The position numbers and the translations under genes are program-made. Shown here in pieces: positions 11,771 to 23,656 of a stretch of DNA of 64,000 bases. The notes under the pieces are model-generated. The model was not told the DNA's origin and ran no database searches. It saw only the letters and a list, made by a program, of their open reading frames with translations. Origin of the DNA: Thelephora terrestris (Eukaryota; Basidiomycota; Agaricomycetes; Thelephorales; Thelephoraceae); NCBI GenBank assembly GCA_015956445.1, contig WIUZ02000007.1:1054001-1118000 (forward strand), given 5' to 3'. Position 1 is the stretch's first letter; every line of letters starts with the position of its first letter.

Positions 11771-13565
11771 TTGTTCCCCGCAGCCCTCAGGTACGCACCG
11801 CCCCCGTTGGCAGCCGCTCCAGATGATGTGACCCCGCCAGTCCGTTCAGGGCGCGCAGTTCTCCCGCACCCCGCTCATGCGCTGACCATGAGCCTCGACA
11901 AGAACCTTTTCACCCTCCAGTTCACCTCTAACCCTGACGATCCGAACGTGATTGACCTCGTGGACCCTTCCGGAGTGGTGCATTACCGCAAGAATAGGGC
12001 TCAGGGCTCGACGTATGAAATCAACGTATACGGTAATACCACATGCACACGGTCCCGCAGCGCCGTTGGGTTATTCTGACCCTTGTCTTTTCTAGACCCA
12101 ATATCAGGATCTTTACTGATTACGGGTTCCTCTCCGAACGCAACGAGCCGACATAAGACCCTCGAACTTTTCAATCCGTCCATCGTAGTAGAACTCAAGG
12201 ACGTTGGGAAGGTCTCCTTCCGGTGGTCGTTCAAGTGGGAGGAGTATGTTCCACTCTCACTGACCGGTTTCCTTCGCTAATGCTCTATCCAGCCACGAGT
12301 TCGAGTGGAAGAATAAAGAGTGTTACATGATACGAAAGCCCGATCCGCCAGTACTCGTGGCCGTAACCTCGGAACCTCCGTCTCGTATCAAAAATGGCTC
12401 GGTGCAGATATTAGACTACAACCTGAACAGGTACGTCCGACCCTTTCTTGCCACACTTTCTTGCCGCTCAGCCCGGTCCGAAGGTTTGACATCGCAGATC
12501 GGAAGGGTTTGGAAATCGTGTTGCTGACGGCGCTCTTCACATTCTCGGACTTGAACGAGAGCTATCATGCTGCCTCCGAAGGCAGACCTGGTCAGCCGAG
12601 GAGAACATCTTCTGGAGCTCCCCCTGTCCCCCCAAGGCCAGAACCGCGCGTAGGGATTGAAAGGATTGCGGAGATGCAAGCGTACAAGGGCGAAGTCAAC
12701 GAAGTCGTCGTAGAGGATGAAGGGGAAATCGAAGATTATGCCGGTTACGGTTGGAATCTCCTCAAGGTAAGAGACTGCGGCACGTTTTCTGATCTTGGCT
12801 TGATTTTCCTTAGGATGAAGCCATGCTCTTCATCTCCTTGCGTTCTGCGACGGTGGAAAACGTTCCCAAGGTGTTACGTGTAGTGGAGGAGATCAAACGG
12901 CTTCGCCATAAAGCTGGTGCGCATAGTTTTCCACCTCCGTCGTTTGGTGCTCAAGATTGTTCGTAGGTCTAGACGACGAAGGGGAACTTCATCAGTATGT
13001 GGTCTACGAACAGACGAAATCAAAGGGCCCGAAGGTAATCAAGCTCGACGATCCGAAAGGCAAGAACGCCGACATAGAGAACTATACCCCGCCAACGAGT
13101 CTTACGGTGCATCTGAGCAAGATCGACATGCCAGAGTTGAAACCCCGTGCTAATAGTCAATCCCCGGACAAGAGTATCATGAAGGAATGGGAGAGGAAAG
13201 CTAAAGAAAGAGAAAGGGAGGGAGGGAAAGAGAAGAGCAAAGACAAGGAGAAAGGCAAGGAGAAGGGTAAAGAGAAGGAAAAAGAAGGGGAGAAGGGCAA
13301 GGGTAAAGAGAAAGCGACGAAGAAGGGCGGGCGGGTGGAAGATGACATTCCTCCTGGCACAAGTTACCCGAATCCTCCAGCGATACCACAGCACAGTCGG
13401 CCGACCTCGAACATGTGGGTCCAGAACCCATCTCAATACAACCAACCGCTATACCAGCAACCACCCGGGGCATTGAACACCGGGGAACCACCCCAGCCGC
13501 CACCACAACTCGGCTCAGTGGTCTCCAATCTTATAGGGCGATTGGACTGGCTCGCAAGGCGGTAG
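11771..13565 (+). CDS. Unknown protein, tubby-like N-terminal fold and KEKE tail
   Basis: Six exons are inferred, with introns 12033-12095, 12244-12292, 12431-12483, 12767-12813 and 12917-12967. A shorter start at ATG 11888 (MSLDKNLFTLQFTSNPDD) fits the fold better than the first ATG. The N-terminal part, with YEINVYDPISGSLLITG and SFRWSFKWEDHEFEWKN, has the alternating strand pattern of tubby/scramblase-like proteins such as DUF6593; this assignment is tentative. A Pro-rich loop and a helical segment follow. The tail has a long Lys/Glu run (about 13195-13330) of the KEKE type, then a Pro/Gln-rich end. The function is unknown. Confidence 0.75.
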
Positions 13566-13640
13566 TCCTGCGGTTTCCATTCTCGACTCGAATGCTTCAT
13601 TGCTAACGCTTTGCTTCTCAATGAACGGGTTCCTAACAAT

Positions 13641-13662
13641 CTTATTTTATTTTATTTTATTC
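13641..13662. repeat. TTTTA microsatellite
   Basis: About four copies of TTTTA lie in the 3' flank of the KEKE-tail gene. This is a simple repeat with no evident function. Confidence 0.8.
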
Positions 13663-13808
13663 CACGATGACCGTAGGGCCTAGGCTTGAAATAAGTAGCG
13701 CTTGCCAGCTCAAGTACCCACTCCCGCGAATGTCATGACACCATATCGTAATCGTTGTAGGCGCGTGCACGACTCCGATAGGCTCATTATCCTCATCACA
13801 CGACCGTC

Positions 13809-15559
13809 ATGAGCCCGCCTTCCCTTCCTCCTTCACCATCTCCCATGTTCGAAACATCGTCTTCAGCGGGGTCTTCGCCTGCGGCTTTCCCAGTCGATTC
13901 TTCGCCTCCGTCTTCTCCAAACAGCAGGGATTTAGACTCTTTTGATGAAAAGGAGCCAGAATACCTGGATCCTTACGCCGGCTCGACACACGCCAAGAAA
14001 CGGTTCCCCGCGTATGAGAAGAAACCCGTGACCGCCGCTCCGCTCGACACGTCATCGCATAATACGACGCGCTACAGAGCTCTCGATGACGATTCTACGA
14101 CCGTGGGGTACGCCGTGTCGGATACCGCGTTCGATGGGGGTTCTTCGCTGGCAGACGATATTGACGAGGTTGACGAAGATGGTGAGGGGGATGCGAGCTG
14201 CGACACTATCAATCCGGAACTGGATACCGTCTCGATGAAGCCGCATATTGCTCGAGAGAAGTGGGAGAGGTCAATCGAAGACATCATATTCAAGCCTGAA
14301 CAGGTAAATGAGATCGACCTCAAGTAAGTTTGAGGCTTAACCTCCTCACACCCGGCGGCACGTTGACCATATCACAATTTTCATCTCAGCGGCTCGTACA
14401 TTGGGTACATTCCCACTTCGATCATCGAATTAAACAAGGTCGTTCTTCTCTCATCGGAAAGCGCCTACCCAGGTGGTTCAGGAGGTTTCCTTGCGCCGCG
14501 TTCTCTCCTTCATCGCAATTTTGCCCGGGCGAGCACTACACCGGATGTGATCGGCAAGCTTTCAGCAAGAGAGTCCTTCACCGGGAGGACGGGCTCGTTA
14601 GACCGTCTGAAGACGAGTTCTTTTACCACCTACCTCGAAAAGGGTCCAGAGATCCGGCTTTTATTAGGTGCATGCTATCTTCGTTCTCTGCCGTTAGAGC
14701 TATTCCAGCTCGAACGGCTCACCGTACTTATCCTCCGTGAGCATTTCCTCACATCCGAAGATTCAAGGCGCTGACTACGGCCCAGGGAGCAATAAGCTCA
14801 CGCATATACCCCCCCAAATCAAGGACCTGAAGAACCTACAAGAACTCGACGTGTCGGTGAACAAGCTCCAGTACCTGCCAGCGGAGTTGTTGCAAATGCA
14901 GTTGTTTGCCCTTAACATTAACGTCAACCCATTTCTGCGGAACGGATCACCCGTTTTTCTGCCGTTGGAAACCCGCGTCGGAGTTTCCGGGCCAGAGTTG
15001 GCGGGCGAGTCCGTTACACCGACTCTCAGGGAGTGCTGCTTCAGGGTACTCCTACGTAAGGTCGATGGGTCAGACCACACAAATCTGGAAGCAAAATACG
15101 GTTCTTCACAAGAAGTGTCCGTTTGGAAACTCTCCGAGGCTGTAAGGCAAGTATTGAACGACTGCATCCCTGGTTCGGTCAGTGTGGGACCAAGGACCAA
15201 ACGCCAGAAATTGGATGAGGGTTACGAGGAAGAAACGAGGTTAGGGATGGGAGTTTGCCCATCCCCTCATCACGAGGAGACGTCGTACTTTGTGGAGCCT
15301 GTTGAGGTATGCCATGTTGCGGGTGTCCCCTGACCTCTTGTTGACATCGTTCCAGGTCCGATATACTTGGGAGACAAGGGTTGCGGGAAAGCATCTGTCA
15401 ACCGCAGTGCCTGTGCAATGGAGAGGTTGTTGTCTAGGGTGCTTGGACTTTCTTGAGATTACACCGGTGGGTGATACCACAACCGACGAGAGTGACCCCG
15501 AATCACTAGCGCCGGTCTCCCTCAACAAGAGCCTCAATTTCAGCGACGACGAGTGGTAA
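13809..15559 (+). CDS. Leucine-rich repeat protein with disordered N-terminus
   Basis: Four exons are inferred, with introns 14324-14389, 14737-14785 and 15307-15355. The N-terminal 170 residues are Ser/Pro- and Asp-rich and probably disordered. LRR units follow: GYIPTSIIELNK, LRSLPLELFQLERLTVLILRSNKL, THIPPQIKDLKNLQELDVSVNKL and QYLPAELLQMQLFALNINVNPF. The splice at 14737/14786 precisely restores an LRR consensus, which supports the model. The C-terminal part contains a CCLGCLDFL segment and ends in acidic residues. This resembles SHOC2-like scaffold proteins only in its repeats; the partner is unknown. Confidence 0.85.
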
Positions 15560-15649
15560 GGATCTATGACCACGAGGATACCTAGTAGCACTGCACTTCA
15601 GCATCATGGACTTGTAAATTAACCAGAGTATATAGGATCAATGGATGTG

Positions 15650-16558
15650 TTATACGATAGCTTCGCCAGTCACCCTGCATTGAGTCATCCGCTCCTTGGT
15701 TTCAAGAAGGAACTGCTCCCTCTTCGCCCTCTGCGCCGCAACAGCCGCCAGGATCTTTCCCCGCTGGGCGGTGTGGTGACCATCTTCCCCTTTCTTCCAA
15801 TGCCAGTTCTTGCTTCCTTTCTTCGTCATTCGCAACAACTCCCAAGTTCGCATCTCTTTGATACGCTTGGTATGGAAACTATCTTCCAGCCACTTCTCCC
15901 GTTTCTCGCGCTCAACTCGAGGCATATCTTCGATAGCCTGGGGGTAATAGAAAGGCTCGACCAACCCGACCACGGCGCGCTTATACTCCTTGCGCTTCTT
16001 GGCCCATCCAGTGAAAGTTCGGCTGTATGGAGATAGGTAGTTGTCTGTGCGAATGTAGGTCGTTTGGACGCCATAGATGGTGGTGAGGTACGATCGGATG
16101 TCGGTCTTGGTGACGGATTGGGAGACGCGGAAAGTGGCTTCGTAGGGGTTGTAAGGTTTTCCGGGCGGGGTGAAATTTCGGACCATCCGGAAAATGAGGT
16201 TTGGAAGGTAAACTTTCCGACCGACGACTTGAGTCTGCGTCGTCCCGTCCTTTTGGACCGTCTTTGTACCGCGTATCCTCGTCCGTCGGTCGTTGAGTTT
16301 TGCGAGCCATTCGGATTCGGAGAGCTCCTTCCCGTCGGGAGTGACGAGTTCTCCTTTGGCGAGACCGCGCTGGTAACGAGCGAATTCGGTGGGGGTTAGA
16401 CCCGAGGGTGTCGCGTCTGAGTCCGCTGCAACGAGTTCGGGCCGTTTTCGAAGACGGCGGAGACGGACTGCGCGAGGTGTTGACGCTGTCCGTGCCGATG
16501 CGGCAGCGTCAGGGAGAGAAGAATACAGGCGGCGAAACGATTTTTGTAACGCCTGCAT
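15650..16558 (-). CDS. Mitochondrial large-subunit ribosomal protein uL23m
   Basis: This is a single-exon gene of about 302 residues if translation starts at ATG 16558 (MQALQKSFRRLYSS); an upstream in-frame ATG lies at 16645. The chosen start gives an amphipathic, Arg-rich presequence suited to mitochondrial import. The uL23 core is visible as VYLPNLIFRMVRNFTPPG, FRVSQSVTKTDIRSYLTTIY and YIRTDNYLSPYSRT. It is longer than bacterial L23, as usual for the fungal form, with a basic C-terminal extension. It would sit near the exit tunnel of the mitoribosome. It is divergent from the flavin-reductase gene. Confidence 0.9.
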   Translation of the reverse strand: MQALQKSFRRLYSSLPDAAASARTASTPRAVRLRRLRKRPELVAADSDATPSGLTPTEFARYQRGLAKGELVTPDGKELSESEWLAKLNDRRTRIRGTKTVQKDGTTQTQVVGRKVYLPNLIFRMVRNFTPPGKPYNPYEATFRVSQSVTKTDIRSYLTTIYGVQTTYIRTDNYLSPYSRTFTGWAKKRKEYKRAVVGLVEPFYYPQAIEDMPRVEREKREKWLEDSFHTKRIKEMRTWELLRMTKKGSKNWHWKKGEDGHHTAQRGKILAAVAAQRAKREQFLLETKERMTQCRVTGEAIV

Positions 16559-16700
16559 CTTCGTTTTGAGAAACGCGATCGACGGAAGAGGAACGAGAGG
16601 GTGCTGTCGCCGTCGGAGTCTCGGACGTGAGAGTGAATTTGGCAAGCGAGAGCTTTGGAATCAAACAAGAACAAACAACCTCCTTCAGTTCTCATCCGTG

Positions 16701-17469
16701 ATGTCCTTGGTATGGACGAGGCGACTATCCACGCTCAATCACGCTCTGAAGGACATTTTACGCGACTCTGCACAATCAGTAGCGATTGTGACTTCCCATA
16801 TGTGTTCGGAGCATAAGGCCGGTCCACACTCAGAATTCCATGGCGCAACGCTCTCTTCGTTCTCTTCAATCGCTTTGGACCCACACCCACTCGTCGCATT
16901 CTCACTTCGTATGCCGTCTAGAATGGCCACATCCCTTCAAAACGCCGACTACTCTAAACCGTCACACATGGTCATTAATCTTCTCTCCGCCTGCCAAGCG
17001 TCTACCGCCGTCCGTTTCGCAAACGCACGACTTCACCCACACCCATTCACCGAAACCCGATACTCCCTAACGGAGGATGGGCTACCGATATTACACGATT
17101 CCTTGGGGGCGATTTCGTGCAAACTCGTTTTACCCCCAAAACCTTTACATGACCTCGACGCGTTCGACTTGGGAGGGAGCAGACCGAAGGAGAAGGAATG
17201 GACTGGGCCCGGGGTAGCTTCGGAGTTGTTTATTGCTCGGGTTGTGCGGGTCGAGAAGGTTCCAACGGACGATGTAAATAACCCCCTACGGACGTTACCT
17301 CTCGTATACCACCGACAGGGTTACGGAACTGTAAGCCCACTTGGTCCATAATACCGCACTTCGTCACGGGAATCATCTCTTCCAGTGGACGCTTAAGCCT
17401 TTCGATGTCTGCGCCTTTGCAGATCGAGAGCCCTCACTGTCTGAGCCGGAGAAGGACCGCGTTTTTTGA
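16701..17469 (+). CDS. Flavin reductase-like (FMN-binding split barrel) protein
   Basis: Two exons are inferred, with intron 17331-17385; the product is about 237 residues. The N-terminus MSLVWTRRLSTLNHALKD could be a mitochondrial presequence. The flavin-reductase-like domain is seen in SVAIVTSHM, FHGATLSSFSSIALDPHPLVAFSLR, and GLPILHDSLGAISCKLV. Members bind FMN and reduce flavins or act as oxidoreductases of unknown substrate. The second exon (TWTLKPFDVCAF...) ends at TGA 17467-17469. It overlaps the 3' end of the opposite-strand acetyltransferase by 36 bp. Confidence 0.85.
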
Positions 17470-18361
17470 CAATCTTGACTGCGCGTCAAGATACTTGTCA
17501 TAAAATCCGACCACGAACCCTTCAGCTTTGAAACCAAACCGGTTATAAAGCAACTAGTACGGAGCAAATTTTCTTGAGCATCGTAATTCTCACAGGGAAC
17601 CTGAGCGGCTTACCATAGCTGGATTGTTTGCCGACACGTGAAGGGTGATGTCCTTTCCAGGATTCAGGGTGATTAAGTGATAGAGCATGGTCCTAGATCG
17701 GGCGGTAAGTCGCTCGTTGCGTTGAAAATTGGGACGACACCCAAACGAACGTCGCGATCTGTGAGTTATCCCATCCAGGTTTCACCGCAAGATATGTTAT
17801 GTACGTTTCCTGAGGTGATTTGAGAATCGCAACGCCGACTACGAGCTTCTTGTATGTCGCTATGACCGTGGACAGTTCCGGTTGATAGAAAAGAGAGTCG
17901 CTGACTGGTGTGTGATTAGAGCGGAAGAGGGAGGGTCATTTCCTGGGGGGCGTACTATCAATCCCGCTCCAGAATGCGCGGGTGAGAAGATCATGGACTT
18001 GGTCCAAATGCCACTCTTGCAGAGAGGTGTAGACTATCGGCGCCTCCACCTCTCGTGCTGCCATCGTCCCGCTGTGTTCCTCGTTAGGCGCAGGAACACA
18101 ACCTGATATACTCCGCGAAGACACTCACCATCGAATCGAATAGTGATCACGGATGTCCTCGAGCAAAGACATCCACGGCGCACGAGTATCCCAGTCGTAT
18201 GCTATCGCGGTCGCGTCTGGTCGTGCATGACAGCCGTGAAGCCGCGCATACATCGAGTTCTCGACGGGGGTCGTTCGAATAGCTTCCAACGCCGTTATTA
18301 CGGAACGGTCAGGAGCAGAATTTGTTTGAGCATTGGGGAGAGTTGTCATAGTGTCGATCAC
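17434..18361 (-). pseudogene. GNAT-family N-acetyltransferase, frame disrupted
   Basis: The exons match a fungal GCN5-related acetyltransferase. In order they are the N-terminal part ending PWMSLLEDIRDHYSIRW, the part VEAPIVYTSLQEWHLDQVHDLL, the core YKKLVVGVAILKSPQETYITYLAVKPGWDNSQIATF, the part LYHLITLNPGKDITLHVSANNPAM, and the end LLYNRFGFKAEGFVVGFYDKYLD. The last stop is at 17434-17436. Two junctions do not fit. Near 18130 the only donor-acceptor pair is 26 nt apart and leaves the frame one base off. At the acceptor near 17675 one extra base precedes MLYHLI. All other splice sites look sound. The gene is therefore probably a recent pseudogene, unless splicing is unusual. An intact enzyme would use acetyl-CoA. 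Confidence 0.7.
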
Positions 18362-18477
18362 TCGTTCTCGTCTAGAAGTTTAAGCTCGTGTAAAGGCCAA
18401 CATAGTGTTGGTACTTGTACACTGTGTGTTTAGCTTGATTGATCGACCGATTGACTCATTTCTCTCATCTCAAAACC

Positions 18478-21389
18478 ATGGACACGACGATATCTCTCGC
18501 GGCGATCCCGGCAGACCCCACACTGCAAAACATTCAATTCTCTCCGGACGGCCAGGTGTTACTGGCGACACGACACGCTCTCTACATACTGGTACACAAA
18601 ACTGCTCTCGCTCGCTTTATCGCATACGAACGAATGTTCTTTCGTAGACTCCGGACCTCGGCGTAAACTTCGACGCGTCGTCCACGGCAAAAATCCTGAC
18701 AGGGGATTTTGGTTGGTTCCGAGCTATCATTGACGTCGGTGACATTCCTCCACAAAATTGGTTTATCGAAACCCAAGGTAATCGTGAACTTATGAATCAT
18801 ATGGGCGCGTTGAGACGTTCCTAGAGAATGGGCTGCGGTTTCTTTCGGCTCAATCGAACGCACGTTGCGTTCCATCGCGGTTTCTCCTGCGTTCGTCACA
18901 ACCAATGGGGGGTCAGTTGCGAATCCTATTCATGTATCGAGTCCGCGCTCAGCCGTTCGTAGGTCTGTGATCGCCATATTGACTTCGGACATGACCTTGA
19001 CTTTCTGGGCGGCTCCCAAAAATCCCATCCGAGGAGGGTGGAATAAAGTTCAGCTTCCCCCTTGCATGCTCTGTTCGATTTAACGAACTAGGACAGGTCA
19101 TCGATGTCGTGCATGTTCTTCGTGATGCATTGAAAACAGCGCAGTTTGCGACCCCATTGGCCTATGCGCTCCAGTTACAAGCTACGTGTAAGAGTCTCGA
19201 GATCTAGAATGGACTATTCGCTGCATGCGTACACAGCAATCGCTTGGTCCTCGGAACCTACTTTCGCATCAAGTTCGGGGTCCCTGAACAGTGGATCTTT
19301 GTTGGCGGTCGGCACCCGGGCTGGTTCGGTGCATCTTCTCCGGTGAGCGTTTAATCAGCATGCCCATCGCCCAAACTGAGTTTTCCGGAGATATCTGGAC
19401 TCTGCAGAACAAGGGGAATCAGCGGGATTGGTTTTGACCGTCGAAGTTGGTGATCGATGGGTAACTCAATGTGCTTGGACGCCGTGGAAAACGTCCGATG
19501 CACAAATCGGTAGGTAGGATCCCGTTACGCAGCCCTATTCTAACTCCCGCCCCCAAGTTTTATCCACACTCGCCTGTGGGCTGAGCAACGGAGATGTCAT
19601 CCTCATCGATGTAACTCAAACGCTTCCTTCGGGGTCGCCATTCAACCTCGAAGTTGTGACGAAGACACGAAACGAAAAGGCAGCATCCCCAGACAAACGG
19701 ATCATAACTGCCATGAAATGGGTGTCACGGAAAGACGGTGCCGTGAGTGATACTGTTCTTCGCCCTCTAATGCATCGCTCACACCAAATAGCAAATCCTT
19801 GTCTATTGCAAACCGGGGACGGCTCACTTGTACGCCTCGCCCAGTCCAAACGCGTTGTGGTCAGGTCTCGTAGACGTTAGGTTACAAAACCAAAAGACCT
19901 CGCGGAACTCGTCGGAATTACACCCTTGTTGCGGCATCGAGTATAATCAAGAAAATGGTTCTGTGGTTCTAGCGATTGCCGATGGTTCTCTGCACGTCGT
20001 TGGCGACTTGGATCGAACACCGAAATACGTCAATTCCGCAGAATCGGGTTGGTCAAGTCATGGGTTGTCAACTTTGGCGCGGGGCCTATTTGTGAAGAGC
20101 GAAGGAGGAGGGGCTACAGAGGCGATGACATGTAAGATTAGCGGGATGACATCCATATGCAGTGGTTCTATATTGCTCTGGCTCTTCGAGTAAGCACCAT
20201 CGAGTTCTCTCCACTATCTGTCGCGCTAAACGGCGTTTGCATAGAGCGGTCCACCCTTCGGACTTCAGCTATAAGCACAGAGCGGATAGGTCGATCAACC
20301 TAGCCCTGACGCAAATCTCAGGACGCACAGATGAAAGCATGCCTGATGGGTTAAGTGCGGTACTCGATGCCCCCCCGACTGGTAGATGCTGGCAGATTCT
20401 CAGTTTTTTGCAAGATCTTAATACCACTGCAGGACAATTGCCGGTAGCGACGCTGTTCTCAGCCTTCTTATACCTTCACAACCCTGAGCGGCTGAAGGAG
20501 GCGTTGGGGCGAATTCTGGAATTACTGAAGTTGGAAGATGGCAGCGAACTAGCTGCACCGGACATCTCCCATCCATCTGACCCCTTCCAGATGCATTTTG
20601 AGACTCTATTATATGGGGATCAGGAGCTAAGCAGACTGCGCCTGAAGCTGTGTGTCGCCGATTTCTGTTGGGTATGTTCTACCCGTTCTGGCCCGTTTTT
20701 TTTTTGTTGATTTCTGCTCTTAGAAATGGTTGAACGGCGCCGAAGACCTGCAGAAACTGTGCGGGGAGGCAGCTGTCTCGATATTACGCGCCATATCTCG
20801 CAGAACGTTCTTGGTCTATCTCGTGCTTGGTTTGTTAAAGGCATCGTCACTGGCAGGTAAGGTCTTGTGTACCCGGAAAGCAACCAGTCTGGCTCAGGCT
20901 CTTGACAGCTGGTGACTGTGTGTTCCTGCGTCGTGTTATCCTTCAAACTCGGTCCGACGGGGAGTCGCAACTGCTTCAATCGAAGGCATTGGAACTTGAG
21001 CGATTGCTTCAGACGATGCCCATTGCTGGAGGGCTACCGATAGAAGAAGAATGTCCAGCCTGCAAATCTGAGATCCCTTTCAGAGACATCAGAACAGCTG
21101 CCTGTCAGAACGGGCACCCTTGGAGTGAGATTTACGATCCTTGAGGTCCTGGAGCGATTTTGTTTACCAGCGTCGTTAAACTTTAGCCCGATGCTCGATC
21201 ACGACGCTCGTACTTGCAACTTCTCAGGTGCGAACGTGTCTCGGGTGTACACGCAAGGCGTTTTCCCCGGTCCAGTCTGGTTTTGGGGGCCACCCGCCTG
21301 TGGTTGCAGAGAGTCAGTTCATGGCAGGGGTTCTGCAAACTGCGACCCGATGTTTGTTCTGTGGGAACCGTTTCGTGTATTTGCTGTAG
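18478..21389 (+). CDS. TFIIIC 90-kDa-type subunit (WD propeller plus zinc finger)
   Basis: This is a subunit of RNA polymerase III factor TFIIIC, needed for tRNA and 5S transcription. Start ATG is at 18478 (MDTTISLAAIPADPTLQN) and stop TAG at 21387-21389; about a dozen exons are inferred. The N-terminal half has WD-like blades such as IQFSPDGQVLLATRHALYIL, SLLAVGTRAGSVHLLR and LACGLSNGDVILID. The C-terminus has the TFIIIC-type zinc finger: CPACKSEI, CQNGHPW, then after an intron CSITTLVLATSQVRTCLGC and finally CLFCGN. One junction at about 19186-19207 requires removal of only 22 nt to stay in frame. Everything else splices with normal introns. The start is 117 bp from the divergent acetyltransferase. 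Confidence 0.85.
19186..19207 (+). other. 22-nt frame-restoring segment in TFIIIC gene
   Basis: The frame ending QLQAT meets a stop (ATC TAG) unless GTGTAAG...ATCTAG is removed. The following reading frame, DYSLHAYTAIAWSS, is clearly that of the protein. This is either an extremely short intron or a small indel. It is much shorter than the 45-65 nt introns of neighbouring genes. Confidence 0.35.
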
Positions 21390-21833
21390 TTCCACCCACA
21401 ATCAACGCGGGCGACTTTTTCGTTTGAAAGAAGGATAGTTCCACGGGTTAGCTTCTTTCGAGAAAAAATGCGAGTAGAAACCCTTGGGCTTGGGTAGGCA
21501 GACTAGGGCCGCTCTCATTGGGTAGTGGACGGATAGCTTATTTAGCGTTTCTTCACCTTCATCGCCTCGGCATACTACCTTATTCAAACTTCACGGTAAA
21601 TTTTAAGATTTCTCCGACGGGTACATAAGGCACACTGGTACCGTTGTCCTTGGCGAGTTCTTAAAATCGTGAGTCGTGCCCTTCCGCCGGGGTTTACCGA
21701 AGAAGGCGGATGTAAGCTATCGGAAACTCCGTTGCAAAGGGCTCAGTGCACGAGATCACCCGTCAGAAAAAAAAATGGAGCCTATCCCCATCTTCTCTTT
21801 TTCTTCCACGATCCTCTCCATCTCGAACGACAG
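21390..21833. other. Intergenic, upstream of argininosuccinate synthase
   Basis: No gene is seen. The last 60 bases before the start are rich in CT runs, as is common in promoters and 5' UTRs of highly expressed fungal genes. Confidence 0.4.
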
Positions 21834-23656
21834 ATGGCCACCGCTGCGTCCAAAGGCCGTGTTCTCCTCGCTTACTCTGGTGGCTTGGGTCAGTGTTCAC
21901 GATCCTTATCGAGATCTAGCGCCTTCGTTGTATTTTTGAGAGCGGTCGGGTGATGGATCTGATCGCCCGCGCTGTTATGTCTGGAACCGCGCGCTGATTT
22001 TCTCTTTTGGATCGCTGTAGATACTTCGTGTATCCTTGCCTGGTTGATTGAGGAGGGTTATGAAGTTTATGCGTTCATGGCCGATGTCGGGCAAGAAGAG
22101 GTATGGATCAATCGTTGGTAATCCGAGCCCGCCATTGATCACTGTTTCGTAGGATTACGACGCCGCAAGGGAAAAGGCCCTCAAAGTCGGTGCCAAGAAG
22201 TTTGTACTCCAAGTTCGTCCGATGATTCTGACTCGAACTTTTCGAGGGGGTGGGTGGAACTGAAGCCTTGCCTGTTCTTAGGACCTCAAACGGGAATTTG
22301 TGGAGGAGTTGATCTACCCCGCGATTCAAGCAAACTGCATCTACGAGGTCCCCCTAACGTGATGTCCCTCGAGTTTTGCGTGATTCTGACGTAGGGTTCC
22401 ACAGAACGTTTATCTTCTCGGAACATCCCTCGCTCGACCTGTCATTGCCCGTGGGATGATGGAAGTTGCCGCTCAGGAAGGTTGCGAGTGCGTCGTACCC
22501 TGTCATCCGATCGCTCTCGGGTCTGAATGTCTCACTCCAGCTTTGTGTCCCACGGGTGTACTGGTAAAGGCAACGATCAAGTTCGATTCGAACTCGCATT
22601 TTACGGATTGAAGCCCGACATCAAAGTCGTCGCCCCATGGAGGATTCCAGGTGGGGTAGTCTTGTCCACACGTCCACGGTGCCGTTGACCGATGGACCTC
22701 CCCATCTAGAGTTTTACCACCGATTCGCTGGTCGTCAAGCCTTGCTTGAATACGCCGCTCAAAAGCAGATTCCGGTCCGTCAGACTGCCGCCAAGCCATG
22801 GTCTACAGACGAGAACATGTTCCACATCTCATACGAGGCCGGTATCCTCGAGGACCCCAACACTACCCCTCCGTCAGATATGTGGAAGTTGACGGAATCC
22901 CCAGAGTCTGCGACGAACACCCCCGATCAGATCGCTATCGAGTTCAAGCAGGGCCTTCCTGTCAAGCTCACCGTCCTTTCGGACGGCAACAAGACCTTTA
23001 CTGATTCCGTTGATGTGTTCGACGTCCTCAATGCGCTCGGACGTAAGCACGGCATCGGGCGGATCGACATCGTCGAGAATCGATTCATCGGTGTAAAGTC
23101 CCGTGGATGCTACGAGACCCCAGGAGCGACCATCCTCCGAGTGGCTCACATTGATATCGAGGGTCTCACGCTTGACAGGAACGTCCGCGCTCTCCGTGAT
23201 CAGTTTGTGACCATCGAGCTGAGCAGGATCCTGTACAACGGTCACTTCTTCACTCCCGAGAGGGAGTTTGTCACTGCCGCGATCCCTGCCAGTCAGAGGA
23301 CCGTTAACGGGACGGTGAAGCTGAAGTTGTACAAGGGCAACGTTATCGTTGAAGGCCGCTCGTCTGAGGAGGTGAGCTTTATCTTGTGCTGGGTGATGAT
23401 GGGAGTCAAATAACTTCGTCACCAGGGGCTGTACGACGAGAAAGAATCTTCGATGGACGAGCTTGGTGGATTTGAGCCGACCGACACGACCGGCTTCATC
23501 CAGATCGAGTCGATCCGCATCAAAAAGTGAGCGTGGCGATCCCCCGTCCGTTGTTTCGCTGACCTTGCTTAATCGACCTGCAGGTGGGCGCAGGCCAACA
23601 TCAAGAAAGGCCAGTCTAGTGTTCTGGCCAAGGATGTGTATGCCTCGAAGGCCTAG
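21834..23656 (+). CDS. arg1: Argininosuccinate synthase
   Basis: This cytosolic enzyme joins citrulline and aspartate using ATP, the penultimate step of arginine synthesis. Start ATG is at 21834 and stop TAG at 23654-23656. Exons are short at the 5' end. The first splice joins LAYSGGL to DTSC, building the ATP-binding SGGLDTS motif. Later blocks include [77 protein letters not shown] and [10 protein letters not shown]. The C-terminus [22 protein letters not shown] is typical. Length (about 415 residues) agrees with the family. A decayed partial copy lies 0.6 kb downstream in the same orientation. Confidence 0.95.

Noticed and set aside
13195-13360. Long antisense frames opposite the KEKE tail
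   Set aside because: They are produced by the Lys/Glu codon bias of the real gene and encode only Ser/Leu/Pro/Phe runs.
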